DNA of 53,755 nt from Gemmatimonadota bacterium (GCA_007121455.1 SKKN01000044.1:1-53755); one strand, 5' to 3'; counted from the stretch's first letter, positions 8,890 to 19,340 are shown. A program made the numbers and translations. The notes: generated by a model not told the origin, from the letters alone.

Positions 8890-10701
8890 TCAGGTGAAGA
8901 CGTTCACCATGGCCACCAGCACCACCAGGAAGACCAGCGTCATGGCTAGCCCTGCCCGGAGGAAGTCCGCCACCCGGTAGCCTCCCGGCCCCATCACCAG
9001 GGCGCTCACCTGATGGGTGGGAAGGAGGAAGGCGTTGGAGGCGGCCAGGGCCACGATGAGGCCGAACTGGGCCGGGTCCGCCCCCACCCCCAGGGCCACG
9101 TTGGCGGCCAGGGGGACGAGGAGCACCGTGGCTCCCACATTGGAGATGGTCAGGGTGAAAGCGGTGGTCAGGACCGCCACCACGAGCTGCATTCCCCAGA
9201 GGGGCAGGCCGTCCGTTACCTGGATCACCCCCGCCGCGATCCACGCCGCTGTTCCCGTTTCCTCCACCGCCTGTCCCAGGGGGATCAGAGCCGCCAAAAG
9301 GAACACGGTCTTCCACGACACCGCCTGGTAGGCCTCGTCAGGCGTCAGGGCCCGGGCCAGGAGGATCACCACGGCCCCGGCCATGAGGGCCAGGGAGAGT
9401 TGAAGCTCGGTGAAGATCACCAGCACGAGGGCCAGGGCAAAGCCACCCAGGGCCCACCACTGCTTCCCGGTTCGGGGCGGATCCGGGGGATAGTCGGAGA
9501 GGACCACGTAGCTCGGCTCCCGGGAAAGCTGCCGTAGCCGCTCCCAGGGAGAGAAGACCACCAGAACGTCGCCGGCGGCCAGCTCCATCTCCCGGATGCC
9601 CTGGGTGATCACCTCCCCCCCCCGGTGCAGGGCCAGGAGGGTTACCCCGTGGACGTGCCGGAAGCGGAGGTCCCGGACCTGCTTCCCCACCGCGTCGCCC
9701 CCGGGCCGGACCAGGATCTCGGCCAGCCCCGCCTGGTCCGGGTCCCAGAGCTGTCGGAAGGGATCCCCGGAGGCGCTCTTCAGGTCCTGGGCATCGGCGA
9801 AGGCCTCCACATCTTCGGGAGCCCCCACGAGACCCAGGACGGCGTCGGGCTCGATGCGGTAATCCCGGGAAGGAGCCAGGCGAAGTCCGTCTCCGTTGTA
9901 GACCGCCACCAGGAGCACGCCGTGGCGCTCTGCCTCCACCGCCTCCACTTCCCGTTCGCAGAGAGGACTTCCCAGGGGCACGAGGAAGGGCCGGATGGTC
10001 CGGTCCAGGCCGTAGATGGCCGCCAGGTCGGGGAGGCTGGCGCTGGCAGCATCCTCCGGCGCGCCCCGGGGAAGGAGACGATGGCCGGCCAGAGCGAAGA
10101 GGGCGATCCCGGAGGCCGCCAGGGCCAGGCCGATGGGGGTGGGCGAGAAGAGTCCCCAGGGTTCGATCTCCACCTCCAGGTTCCGTGCGGTGGCCGCCAG
10201 AAGATCGTTCAGGAGGATCAGGGGCCCCGAGGCCACCAGAGTGATGGTTCCCCCCAAAATGGCAGCGAACCCCATGGGCATGAGGAGCCGGGCCGAAGGG
10301 ATGGAGGTCCGCTCCGAGAGACGTCGCACCACTGGAAGGAACAGGGCCGCGGCCCCGATGTTCTGCATGAATGCGCTGACCCCGGCCACGGTGCCGGAGA
10401 CGAGGGCCGTGATCCGCCTTTCCGTGTCCCCTCCCACCCGGAGTAGGAAGGTGGCCACCCGGGCCATCACCCCCACCCGGTCCAGGGCCGCCCCAAGGAT
10501 CATCACGGCGATGATGGCGATCACCGCGTTGGAGGCAAAGCCGGCAAAGAGATCGCCGGCGGGGACCAGCCCGGTGAGGCCCACCACCACCATCACCAGG
10601 ATGGCAGCAACGTCGATCCGTACCACCTCGGTGACGAAGAGGAGGATGGCTCCGGCCAGGATGGCCAGGACCAGGATCATGTCGGGGGTGAGGGCTTCCA
10701 T
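8890..10701 (-). CDS. SLC13/DASS-family anion permease with two TrkA-C (RCK-C) domains
   Basis: The 603-residue inner-membrane protein has about five hydrophobic helices (1-195), a soluble insert with two TrkA-C domains (about 230-300 and 315-385: DLRFRHVHGVTLLALHRGGEVI), then further helices to the C-terminus. The repeat signatures FMQNIGAAALFLPVV and TISNVGATVLLVPLA mark the two halves of the DASS transporter core, where Asn and Thr bind the anion and Na+. Relatives with this layout are sulfate or other anion carriers. As the last gene of the sulfur operon it could export or import sulfate, sulfite or thiosulfate; substrate and direction are inferred. Confidence 0.9.
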   Translation of the reverse strand: MEALTPDMILVLAILAGAILLFVTEVVRIDVAAILVMVVVGLTGLVPAGDLFAGFASNAVIAIIAVMILGAALDRVGVMARVATFLLRVGGDTERRITALVSGTVAGVSAFMQNIGAAALFLPVVRRLSERTSIPSARLLMPMGFAAILGGTITLVASGPLILLNDLLAATARNLEVEIEPWGLFSPTPIGLALAASGIALFALAGHRLLPRGAPEDAASASLPDLAAIYGLDRTIRPFLVPLGSPLCEREVEAVEAERHGVLLVAVYNGDGLRLAPSRDYRIEPDAVLGLVGAPEDVEAFADAQDLKSASGDPFRQLWDPDQAGLAEILVRPGGDAVGKQVRDLRFRHVHGVTLLALHRGGEVITQGIREMELAAGDVLVVFSPWERLRQLSREPSYVVLSDYPPDPPRTGKQWWALGGFALALVLVIFTELQLSLALMAGAVVILLARALTPDEAYQAVSWKTVFLLAALIPLGQAVEETGTAAWIAAGVIQVTDGLPLWGMQLVVAVLTTAFTLTISNVGATVLLVPLAANVALGVGADPAQFGLIVALAASNAFLLPTHQVSALVMGPGGYRVADFLRAGLAMTLVFLVVLVAMVNVFT

Positions 10702-10727
10702 GGCGATCGATCCGAAAGGTCAGAGCC

Positions 10728-10764
10728 CGGGGGCGGAGGAGCCCTTCGGCGCCCTCCGCCCCCG
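10728..10764. promoter_or_regulatory. 12-bp intercistronic stem-loop inside the sulfur operon
   Basis: Perfect 12-bp arms (10728-10739 and 10753-10764) enclose a 13-nt loop that can form its own GCC-CTTC-GGC mini-hairpin. It sits in the 75-bp gap between the persulfide dioxygenase stop and the permease start. There is no T-run, so a processing, stability or partial-termination element is likelier than a full stop. Confidence 0.5.
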
Positions 10765-10776
10765 AGCCGCGTCCGG

Positions 10777-12240
10777 TTAGTCCACCGGCTCCGCTGTCGG
10801 CCTGCCGGACTCCACGTGGCCGATCTTCCGGTACTCGTCGAAGCGCCCGTCCACGAACTTCACGTCGAAGCCCGCCCGAGCCAGGTACGAGGCGGCGGCG
10901 GCGGAACGGCCCCCGGAGGCGCAGTGGACCAGAAGGGTCCGGTCCCGGGGGATCCGCTCCCGGGCGTAGGAGGGAAGCCGGGTGTACGAAGCCTGGATCG
11001 CGCCCGGGACGTGGCCGGCCTCGAACTCGGCCTGGAAGCGCACGTCCAGGACTTCAGCGGCGCCCTTGCCACGCATCTCCTCCAACTCCTGGAAGGTGAT
11101 AGTGTCGATGGATGCCCTCTCCCCCCCGCGATCGAAGTAGCGGGTCAGGGTCTCGGAGGTGATGAAGCTCTCGATCCGGTCGTACCCGAGGCGGACCAGG
11201 TCCCGGACCGCCTCTTCCACCCGGGAGTCATCGATGATGAGGACGATCGGGATCGTCTCATCCTCCACCAGAGAACCCACCACCGTGTTGAAGCTTCGGT
11301 TCATAGGGGCGTGAAGAGCGCCCGGGATGTGCCGGGCCATGAAGGCGGAGCGGTCCAGGCGGGTATCCACGATCAGCACCTCGCTGTCCTTCACCGCCTG
11401 GCCCAGCTCGGCCACGGTGAGCCGCTGGGGCTGAGGAAGCCGGCCCAGAAGAGGCACGCCTCCGTTGTTGTCCCGCTTCATCCGGGCGAAGTAGGTCTGG
11501 GGCTCGGGCTGTCCGGCCAAAATCGCCTCCACGAAGGCGTCCTCCCCCCGATCAGCCGCCGCCAGAGAAGCGTTGTAGCGCTTCTCGTACCCCACCGTGG
11601 TCTGGGGAACGGCTCCCAGCTCCTTCCCGCAGGTGGATCCGGCGCCGTGGGCGGGCCACACCTGGAGATGGTCCTCCAGCTCGGTGAACCTGGGGAGCGA
11701 CGAGAAGAGCTGCCGGGCCGAGGGCTCCTGAACCCCGTGCATTCCCGCGGCCTGCTCCAGGAGGTCCGGGCGGCCCAGGTCGCTCACGAAGACGAAGTCC
11801 CCGGTGGCGATCCCAATGGGGGTCGAGGCCCCGCCCCCCCGGTCAGTGATGGCGTAGCTGATGTGCTCCGGGGTGTGCCCCGGCGTATGGACGGCCTGGA
11901 CCTCGATTCCACCGATCCGGAAGGTGTCGCGGTCCTTCAGGAAGTGGGCGTCGTACCGCCCGCCCCGGGCCCAGTCGCTGGCCCAGTCTTCCCCCCCCTC
12001 GTCGGAGAGGTAGACCCGGGTGCCGAAGCGCTCGGCGAACTCCCTGGCTCCGGAGAGGAAGTCGGCGTGAATATGGGTCTCGGCCACCGCGGTGATCCGT
12101 AAGCCCTCGGCCTCGGCAGCCTCGAGGTACTGATCGATGTCCCGGAGGGGATCGATGATCAAAGCCTCTCCGGTCTGCTGGCACCCCACCAGGTAGGCGT
12201 ACTGCGCCAGCTTCGGGTCGAAGAACTGTCGGAATAACAT
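10777..12240 (-). CDS. Persulfide dioxygenase fused to two rhodanese domains
   Basis: ATG 12240 is preceded by AAGGAGG at proper spacing, so it is preferred over the in-frame ATG 18 bp upstream. The metallo-beta-lactamase domain (1-240) has THIHADFLSG (His56, His58, Asp60), TPGHTPEH (His122), TGD (Asp148) and PAHGAGS (His198), as in ETHE1/PDO enzymes that oxidise glutathione persulfide to sulfite. Rhodanese 1 (about 275-365) has Asp-Asp (337-338) where the active Cys should be, so it is probably structural. Rhodanese 2 (about 380-480) has the active Cys440 in LVHCASGGRSA. The fusion would link persulfide oxidation with sulfane transfer. It is the third gene of the operon after the two YedE proteins. 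Confidence 0.95.
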   Translation of the reverse strand: MLFRQFFDPKLAQYAYLVGCQQTGEALIIDPLRDIDQYLEAAEAEGLRITAVAETHIHADFLSGAREFAERFGTRVYLSDEGGEDWASDWARGGRYDAHFLKDRDTFRIGGIEVQAVHTPGHTPEHISYAITDRGGGASTPIGIATGDFVFVSDLGRPDLLEQAAGMHGVQEPSARQLFSSLPRFTELEDHLQVWPAHGAGSTCGKELGAVPQTTVGYEKRYNASLAAADRGEDAFVEAILAGQPEPQTYFARMKRDNNGGVPLLGRLPQPQRLTVAELGQAVKDSEVLIVDTRLDRSAFMARHIPGALHAPMNRSFNTVVGSLVEDETIPIVLIIDDSRVEEAVRDLVRLGYDRIESFITSETLTRYFDRGGERASIDTITFQELEEMRGKGAAEVLDVRFQAEFEAGHVPGAIQASYTRLPSYARERIPRDRTLLVHCASGGRSAAAASYLARAGFDVKFVDGRFDEYRKIGHVESGRPTAEPVD

Positions 12241-12282
12241 GGTTGCCTCCTTGGGCATTGAAGTCAGATGGGTCGGATCAGG

Positions 12283-12870
12283 TCAGTGGGGAAGTCGGGG
12301 TCGAAGGGCTGCGTAGGTCCACGTGCCCACCAGGGCCGCCGCCAGGGGAGTGAGCATCACGCTGATCCCGCTCCCCAGGAGTGCGAAGATCGGGCCGGGG
12401 CATGCCCCCAGGAGGGCCCATCCCATCCCGAAGAGGGTGCCCCCGATCCAGTAGCGGGCCCCGGGGATCCTGCCGCCACCCCACTCCTTGGGCTGGGTCC
12501 GAATGGGGTCCCCGCTCAGGCTCGTCATGCCCGAGCGCTTGAGGATCTGGAGGAAGAGGGCCCCCACGGTCACCGCCATCCCGATGATTCCGTACATGTG
12601 GAAGCTCTGGAACCGGAACATCTCCTGGATCCGGTACCAGGAGACCACCTCGCTCAGGACGAAGACGAATCCCAGGAGCGTCCCCGTCAGCAGGTATCCC
12701 AGAAGGAGGAGGGCCCGCTCCCCAGACCTCTCCTGTCCTTGTCCGGCCGCCGCCTCTGGCGTGAGGGAAGCGGGCTGGGTATCCAGGCGCTCGAAGTCCG
12801 GAGGGCCGTCGGCCGCCGTGGCGGGCCCCATGGATCCACCCTTCTTGTCGTGATTCTGTGTGCGGCTCAT
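12283..12870 (-). CDS. YeeE/YedE half-transporter (DUF6691 type), second of a pair
   Basis: The start at 12870 overlaps the stop of the preceding gene by 4 bp (ATGA) and has GGAGG upstream. The 195-residue protein has about 50 charged, Pro/Ala-rich residues, then about four membrane segments, with the conserved GACPGPIFALLGSG containing the sulfur-handling Cys. Full-length YeeE/YedE (TsuA-like) proteins carry both halves in one chain and take up thiosulfate; here they are split into two genes, a common layout beside persulfide dioxygenases. The two products presumably assemble as a pair. The long N-terminal tail is unusual. Confidence 0.88.
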   Translation of the reverse strand: MSRTQNHDKKGGSMGPATAADGPPDFERLDTQPASLTPEAAAGQGQERSGERALLLLGYLLTGTLLGFVFVLSEVVSWYRIQEMFRFQSFHMYGIIGMAVTVGALFLQILKRSGMTSLSGDPIRTQPKEWGGGRIPGARYWIGGTLFGMGWALLGACPGPIFALLGSGISVMLTPLAAALVGTWTYAALRPRLPH

Positions 12871-13451
12871 GACACACCTCCCAGAAGGAGGGGAAGAAGA
12901 ACGAAGGTCACCAGGAGCCCTCCGGCGAAGAATCCAAGAACCGCCACCAGGGACGGGAGCTGCAGGTCGGCCAGGCCGGAGATGGCGTGTCCGCTGGTGC
13001 ATCCCCCGGCCCACCGGGCCCCGAAGCCCACCAGGAACCCGCCGACGATCAGGACGAACAGGCCCACCGGGGTGAGGAGGGCTTCCCAGGTGAAGAAGTC
13101 GGCGGGGACCAGGCCCGAGAAGTCCTGGATCCCCAGGGCCGCCAGATCGGATCGGGTGGCCTCGGAGACGTGCTGTCCGGCGTCGGGCATTCCCACCAGG
13201 GTCACCGCCAGGAATCCACCGAGGAACACGCCCAGGAGGAAGGTCAGGTTCCAGAGCCCGGCCTTCTTCCAGTCGTACCGGAGGAAGGAGGGCTTGGCCT
13301 TCTCGGGGCCAGGCACCGCGGCGCACATGTGACGGAAGTTCGCCGAGATCCCGAAGGCTTTTCCGCCCAGGATCATGAGGATCGGCACCACCAGCCCGAT
13401 CAGGGGCCCCGCCACGTACCAGGGCCAGGGAGGGGATAGAATCTCCGCCAT
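12867..13451 (-). CDS. YeeE/YedE half-transporter, first gene of the sulfur operon
   Basis: The start MAEILSPPWP at 13451 is chosen because AAGGAG lies just upstream; a longer frame runs into the promoter. The 194-residue protein has about five membrane segments and the signature GFGARWAGGCTSGHAISG, whose Cys is the predicted relay for thiosulfate or sulfane sulfur. It is translationally coupled to the second half (ATGA overlap). The likely role is import of sulfane sulfur feeding the downstream dioxygenase-rhodanese. Confidence 0.9.
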   Translation of the reverse strand: MAEILSPPWPWYVAGPLIGLVVPILMILGGKAFGISANFRHMCAAVPGPEKAKPSFLRYDWKKAGLWNLTFLLGVFLGGFLAVTLVGMPDAGQHVSEATRSDLAALGIQDFSGLVPADFFTWEALLTPVGLFVLIVGGFLVGFGARWAGGCTSGHAISGLADLQLPSLVAVLGFFAGGLLVTFVLLPLLLGGVS

Positions 13452-13464
13452 CGCCAGACTCCTT

Positions 13465-13525
13465 GTTGTAACTTGTAATGACATCTCGTATGAAAAGAAG
13501 ATAATCCGTCCTCCAGCGGCGTCAA
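13465..13525 (-). promoter_or_regulatory. Promoter and tandem TTGTAA repeat of the sulfur operon
   Basis: On the minus strand, TTGACG (13525-13520), a 16-bp spacer and TATCTT (13503-13498) make a good sigma70-type promoter. Between it and the first gene lies a 7-bp tandem repeat, read on the plus strand as GTTGTAA-CTTGTAA (13465-13478), a likely regulator site just after the start of transcription. The region is clearly more AT-rich than its surroundings. Confidence 0.6.
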
Positions 13526-14175
13526 GGGGTGGATGTGGGAACCGGGTGATGTGCCGCATGCTGGGCGTCTCCCCCAGCGGGCATCACGCGTGGGCTCAAG
13601 CGGGATACTCACCCAGAAGGATTGGTTCCGACGAGTGATCCGCGGGGCGCACGGTAACTCCTCCGGTGAACGGGGGCTCGGCCGGAGGATGCCTCGGCTC
13701 CGATTGGTGAAGGGCACCTGCTGGCCGAGTGGGAGATCCTTCGTTCCCGCGACGCGGCCGTGCTCGCCCTCGGCACCACCGAGGTCCGATCCGGTGGCTG
13801 GACGGTCGGGGACTTCCCAAGGGTTGGTGACGGACGTGCACAGGAGCGCCGGTCCGGAGGACGAGGCAGTCCTCGGTGTACGTGTCGCGTCGATCCAGGC
13901 AGGCGGGTCACAGAAGCCGATCCAGGGAGCGGTGCAGTCGACTGCGATCGAGGGGGGCACGCGAGACAGCGGAGCTCGCACCGCCGCGACGGTCACGACC
14001 GGAGCGTACGTGCGGCTGGAGGCGGGGTTCTCTGTGACCGCGTCCCTGGAGGTCTTGCACGGCCCGCGGCCTGCACCTCGGTGAAAGGTCGCTCCCCAGG
14101 ACCGCCGTCAAAGGCTCTCCCTCTCCCGTTCTGTCCCCTACCTCCGGCAGGGTTCCAAAGCAAAGGGTCTCCGGT
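13526..14175. other. 650-bp region of decayed sequence, no intact gene
   Basis: The left part holds the IS3 transposase remnant. Right of it, short stretches look coding in shifting frames, for example HLLAEWEILRSRDAAVLALGTTEVRSGGW around 13708-13800 (plus), then EDEAVLGVRVASIQAGG with VRLEAGFSVTASLEVLHG up to 14080 in another frame. No full domain is recognised. This looks like an insertion and decay hotspot. Confidence 0.5.
13543..13710 (+). pseudogene. Fragment of an IS3-family transposase (OrfB N-terminal part)
   Basis: RVMCRMLGVSPSGHHAWAQ (13543-13599) matches the conserved start of IS3 OrfB (MCR.LGVSRSGYYAW). After a frameshift near 13635 the next frame gives VIRGAHGNSSGERGLGRRM, resembling the following I..iHa.SrgtYG.RR block. 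No start, no DDE integrase core and no terminal repeats are visible, so only a relic remains. Confidence 0.65.
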
Positions 14176-14823
14176 TCATCCGCTATGGGGAAGGAGGCTC
14201 CAGAGGAGAAGTCCAGTGACCAAGGGCACGGTGAGGTTGTCGTCCAGGGGCCAGCGAAGGCGCTCCACCCAAGCCACCAGGGGTGCCGACACCCCCGCCA
14301 CGAACCAGCCCGCGAACGGAAGTAGGACGAGGAAGGCCACGATGGTGAAGACCGCACTTCCCTCCACCGTCCCGGCCCCGAACGGCCGCCGTCCCCAGCG
14401 GCGGCCGATGTAGCTGGCCACCGGATCGGCCAGGGCCAGGACCAGGATGGCCGCCACCGCCACGTCCCGAGGAAAGATCAAAACCGCCAGGAAGCATCCG
14501 GCGATGTACCAGGACGAGGAGGCCGGCCCCGTCGCTTCCCGGGGACTGGCGAGGGGTCGGAGTAGCCGGAAGAAGAGTCGGTTCAGGATGGGGGCCCGAA
14601 GCCGAACCAGGTCCGAGAGGAAAAGCAGGAGCGCGAGTCCTCCCAGGCCCCCTACGGCGAGGGTCCAGGGGGGATCCAGGAGTCGGAGGAGTCCTGCGAT
14701 GATGAGGCCGGTGGAGGCGTGCAAGACCCGTCGCCAGGGCTGAAGGCCTTCTGTGTGGGCCACCAGGGCGCGGAGGCGCTCGTCCCGGGCGGGAGGGCTG
14801 GCCCCGGAAGGTGAGGAGGTCAT
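14176..14823 (-). CDS. CTP-dependent lipid kinase-like membrane protein (SEC59/DGK1/VTE5 type)
   Basis: The 215-residue protein has about six membrane helices. It resembles the dolichol kinase / phytol kinase / CTP-dependent diacylglycerol kinase family: RRVLHASTGL near the start, an Arg-rich cytosolic loop, and the conserved ALADPVASYIGRRWGRRPFGAGTVEGSAVF, matching the family's (A/G)D..AS..G...G......KT.EGS motif. The predicted reaction is phosphorylation of a prenyl alcohol or diacylglycerol with CTP in the inner membrane. The lipid substrate cannot be told from sequence. It stands alone, so no pathway context is given. Confidence 0.8.
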   Translation of the reverse strand: MTSSPSGASPPARDERLRALVAHTEGLQPWRRVLHASTGLIIAGLLRLLDPPWTLAVGGLGGLALLLFLSDLVRLRAPILNRLFFRLLRPLASPREATGPASSSWYIAGCFLAVLIFPRDVAVAAILVLALADPVASYIGRRWGRRPFGAGTVEGSAVFTIVAFLVLLPFAGWFVAGVSAPLVAWVERLRWPLDDNLTVPLVTGLLLWSLLPHSG

Positions 14824-14955
14824 GATGGAAAGATGGCATGCGGCCCTTGCAGGGGCACCCTACTCCCTCCCCGTCCCTGAGGGGCGCCCCCGTTCCTGAC
14901 CCCGGTTCTGTCCGCACGACACACCCGTGTCGAGGGCGAGACCGGCGGCCCACGG

Positions 14956-15236
14956 TCACATGTTGGCTTTCGCGTGCGCCACGAGTTGGTCCAGCGCCGC
15001 GCCCCAGCCGTTGTGGAAGCCCATCCTCTCGTGCTTCTCTCGTCCTTCCGGATCTCTGTGCAGGGCGGTTGCGACATACCGCGTGCCGGATTCCTCCGGC
15101 CGCATTGTGATGATCGCGGTGAACGGGAGGTCGGCATCGGCTGCCGGTCGGTAGCCGGGCAGGAGCGCGGCCGTCCAGACCAGGGGTGGGCCTTTCCCGG
15201 CTACTACAGGGTGGAGTGCCCGCCCCGAGGCTGAAG
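14956..15236 (-). pseudogene. C-terminal remnant of an SRPBCC/AHSA1-family protein
   Basis: In one minus frame the sequence reads GKGPPLVWTAALLPGYRPAADADLPFTAIITMRPEESG, TRYVATALHRDPEGREKHERMGFHNGWGAALDQLVAHAKANM, stop. The pattern (LVWT.AL.PG.RP, then GTRY.A.ALHRD...R..HE.MGFH.GWG.ALDQL) is the C-terminal half of an Aha1/SRPBCC domain. No N-terminal half or start codon is found before 15236, so the gene is truncated. The left part of the gap (14824-14955) shows no gene. Confidence 0.7.
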
Positions 15237-15258
15237 CCCGCTCTGCGAATGGAATCTC

Positions 15259-15888
15259 TCAGTTCTGCTCTGCCTCCGCCTCTGCCTCCCTCTTCTCCGG
15301 CACGCGCTCCCCGCCGTGCCTCTCGAGGATCTCAAAGATCTGTACCTTCTCCGGGATCGTGTCGGCGATCACACCCACGACGATTCGGCCCTCCTTCATC
15401 TGCTTCTGGAACTCCCGCGCGCGGTACTCCGACATCCCGGCTCCCACCAGGGCGCCCACCAGACCGCCGGTGAGGGCACCCGCTCCCAGGCCGGCGAGCG
15501 CTGCGGCAGCCGGACCCGCCACGGCGATCCCCAGCGGCGGGACCACGAGCGTGGTGCCCACGGCGATGACGGCGGCTCCAGCCGCACCGGCGGCCCCTCC
15601 TGCGGCGCCTCCGATCCCCGCGCCCTCGGCCGTGCGGGTTCGCCTCTCCAGTTCCACCTCCTCGATCATCACGGCGTTCCTCTCGAGCTCACCGTACCGC
15701 GGATGCGTGTCGATGTAGCGCTCGCGCGTCTCGGTTGCCATGAAGACCGTAATGCGGTCCGCGGCGTACTCGTGTGCCTCCAGGTCCCGGGTCGCCGCCA
15801 GGGCACCATCCAGCGACTTGAAGGTGGCGGAGGCGAATCGAGACTCTCCGTTGGGGAATCGTTCGAATCTCAGTTCCGGTTTCGACAT
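15259..15888 (-). CDS. Glycine-zipper stress-type protein with YflT-like N-terminus
   Basis: ATG 15888 follows GGAGGTCTCC. The 209-residue protein starts with a soluble domain (FASATFKSLDGALAATRDLEAHEYAADRITVFMATETRERY, residues 15-70), like the general-stress YflT/GspM fold. A long Gly/Ala-rich stretch (about 95-155) with repeated small-xxx-small spacing forms a glycine-zipper membrane hairpin. The rest is a soluble tail (GMSEYRAREFQKQMKEGRIVVGVIADT) ending in Glu/Ala. Such proteins are often induced by stress, but the role is unknown. It lies downstream of katG on the same strand, separated by a strong stem-loop. Confidence 0.75.
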   Translation of the reverse strand: MSKPELRFERFPNGESRFASATFKSLDGALAATRDLEAHEYAADRITVFMATETRERYIDTHPRYGELERNAVMIEEVELERRTRTAEGAGIGGAAGGAAGAAGAAVIAVGTTLVVPPLGIAVAGPAAAALAGLGAGALTGGLVGALVGAGMSEYRAREFQKQMKEGRIVVGVIADTIPEKVQIFEILERHGGERVPEKREAEAEAEQN

Positions 15889-16043
15889 GGAGACCTCCCG
15901 GGTCGGGTAGGCATCGGGTTCGGCATTGCGCATGGCCTGCGGTTCGTGGCGTGGTGGCTCTGTCTTGACAAGCAAGAAGGGTGCCACCGGACCCGGCCGG
16001 GGCGGGGGTCCGTGAGCCGGGAGCCACGCTCCCCGCGGATGCG

Positions 16044-16081
16044 CAGAGGCACCACGCGCTCCGGGGCGCGTGGTGCCTCTG
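16044..16081 (-). terminator. 16-bp perfect stem-loop after katG
   Basis: CAGAGGCACCACGCGC (16044-16059) and its exact complement (16066-16081) enclose a 6-nt loop, 25 bp beyond the katG stop. There is no clear T-run, but the position and the 16-bp perfect GC-rich stem make transcript termination or 3'-end protection likely. Confidence 0.65.
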
Positions 16082-16106
16082 GTGGATCATGCTTTGTCGG
16101 CTGGGA

Positions 16107-18506
<2,400 letters not shown>

Positions 18507-18545
18507 CTACGAAAGCCCCAGGACCCATCCAACAGGAAGACGCCC

Positions 18546-18640
18546 ATGGACAGGTATACCGGGCTCGATGCGCATGAGTCAAGGTGCATGCTGGGGGTCT
18601 GACGCCGAGCGGCGACGGTCAGGGCTCGGTGGGGGGCGAG
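18546..18640 (+). pseudogene. 5' remnant of an IS110-family transposase
   Basis: MDRYTGLDAHESRCMLGV followed by TGA closely matches the canonical start of IS110-family DEDD transposases (MDRYIGLDAH.SSC.LAV). A one-base shift after the stop restores LTPSGDGQGSV, similar to the next VxGPSGRR segment. Nothing of the catalytic core remains. The rest of the 357-bp gap (18336-18692) shows no gene and must contain the katG promoter. Confidence 0.65.
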
Positions 18641-18692
18641 GCTGTAGACCCGGTCCCTTCCTGGTGCCGGCCGGATCCGCGCCGCACTCCTC

Positions 18693-19340
18693 CTACCCCT
18701 GCTGCTCCTTCAGCGCTTTTCCCCGGAGGAGGTAGTAGAGGATCCCGGTGAAGGCACCTCCCAGGTGGGCCCCATGACCAATGGGAAGGCCCTCCCCCTC
18801 GATCTGGGTGATGAGTCCCCAGATGTCGATGCCGATGAAGCCGAGGGCCGCGACGATGGCGGGCACGGGGAGGATGAAGAAGAGGAGCACCTTCGCTTTT
18901 GGGAAGGCCAGGGAGAAGACGAGAAGCACGCCTGCGATGGCTCCCGAAGCGCCCAGGGCGGGCAGGTCACCCCGGTCCATCAAGAACCGGGAGGTGCCTA
19001 CGTGGGCGAGGGAGCCCATGAGTCCCGCCAGGAGAAAGAGGGCCAGGAAGCCGCCCGGTCCCATGAGCCGCTCCAAGGGCGGACCGAAGCTCATGAGGAC
19101 GATCATGTTGATGAGGAGGTGGAGGGCCATCACATGGGAGAAGACGGCCGTGAGGAGAACCCAGAGCCGTCCTTCACCGAGATGTTCCCAGCTCACCAAG
19201 AAGTGCTCGGCCATGAGAGGAGCGGGGATCTGTGGCCATATCCAGAGCAGGAAAACCACCAGATTCCCGAAGACGAGAGCGTGCACGACGGTGACGGGGG
19301 AGGGGTTCCTCTCAGGGCCTCCTTCATGATCGAGCACCAC
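18693..19340 (-). CDS. Rhomboid-family intramembrane serine protease
   Basis: The 215-residue protein has six predicted membrane helices and the full rhomboid signature: HLLINMIVLMSFGPPLER in helix 2, catalytic Ser132 in LGASGAIAG and catalytic His192 in GHGAHLGGAFTG. Rhomboids cleave membrane proteins within the bilayer. The GTG start gives a short cytosolic N-terminus; a start a few codons later is possible. It lies downstream of nrfHA on the same strand with a 280-bp gap, so it is probably a separate unit. Substrates are unknown. Confidence 0.92.
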   Translation of the reverse strand: MVLDHEGGPERNPSPVTVVHALVFGNLVVFLLWIWPQIPAPLMAEHFLVSWEHLGEGRLWVLLTAVFSHVMALHLLINMIVLMSFGPPLERLMGPGGFLALFLLAGLMGSLAHVGTSRFLMDRGDLPALGASGAIAGVLLVFSLAFPKAKVLLFFILPVPAIVAALGFIGIDIWGLITQIEGEGLPIGHGAHLGGAFTGILYYLLRGKALKEQQG

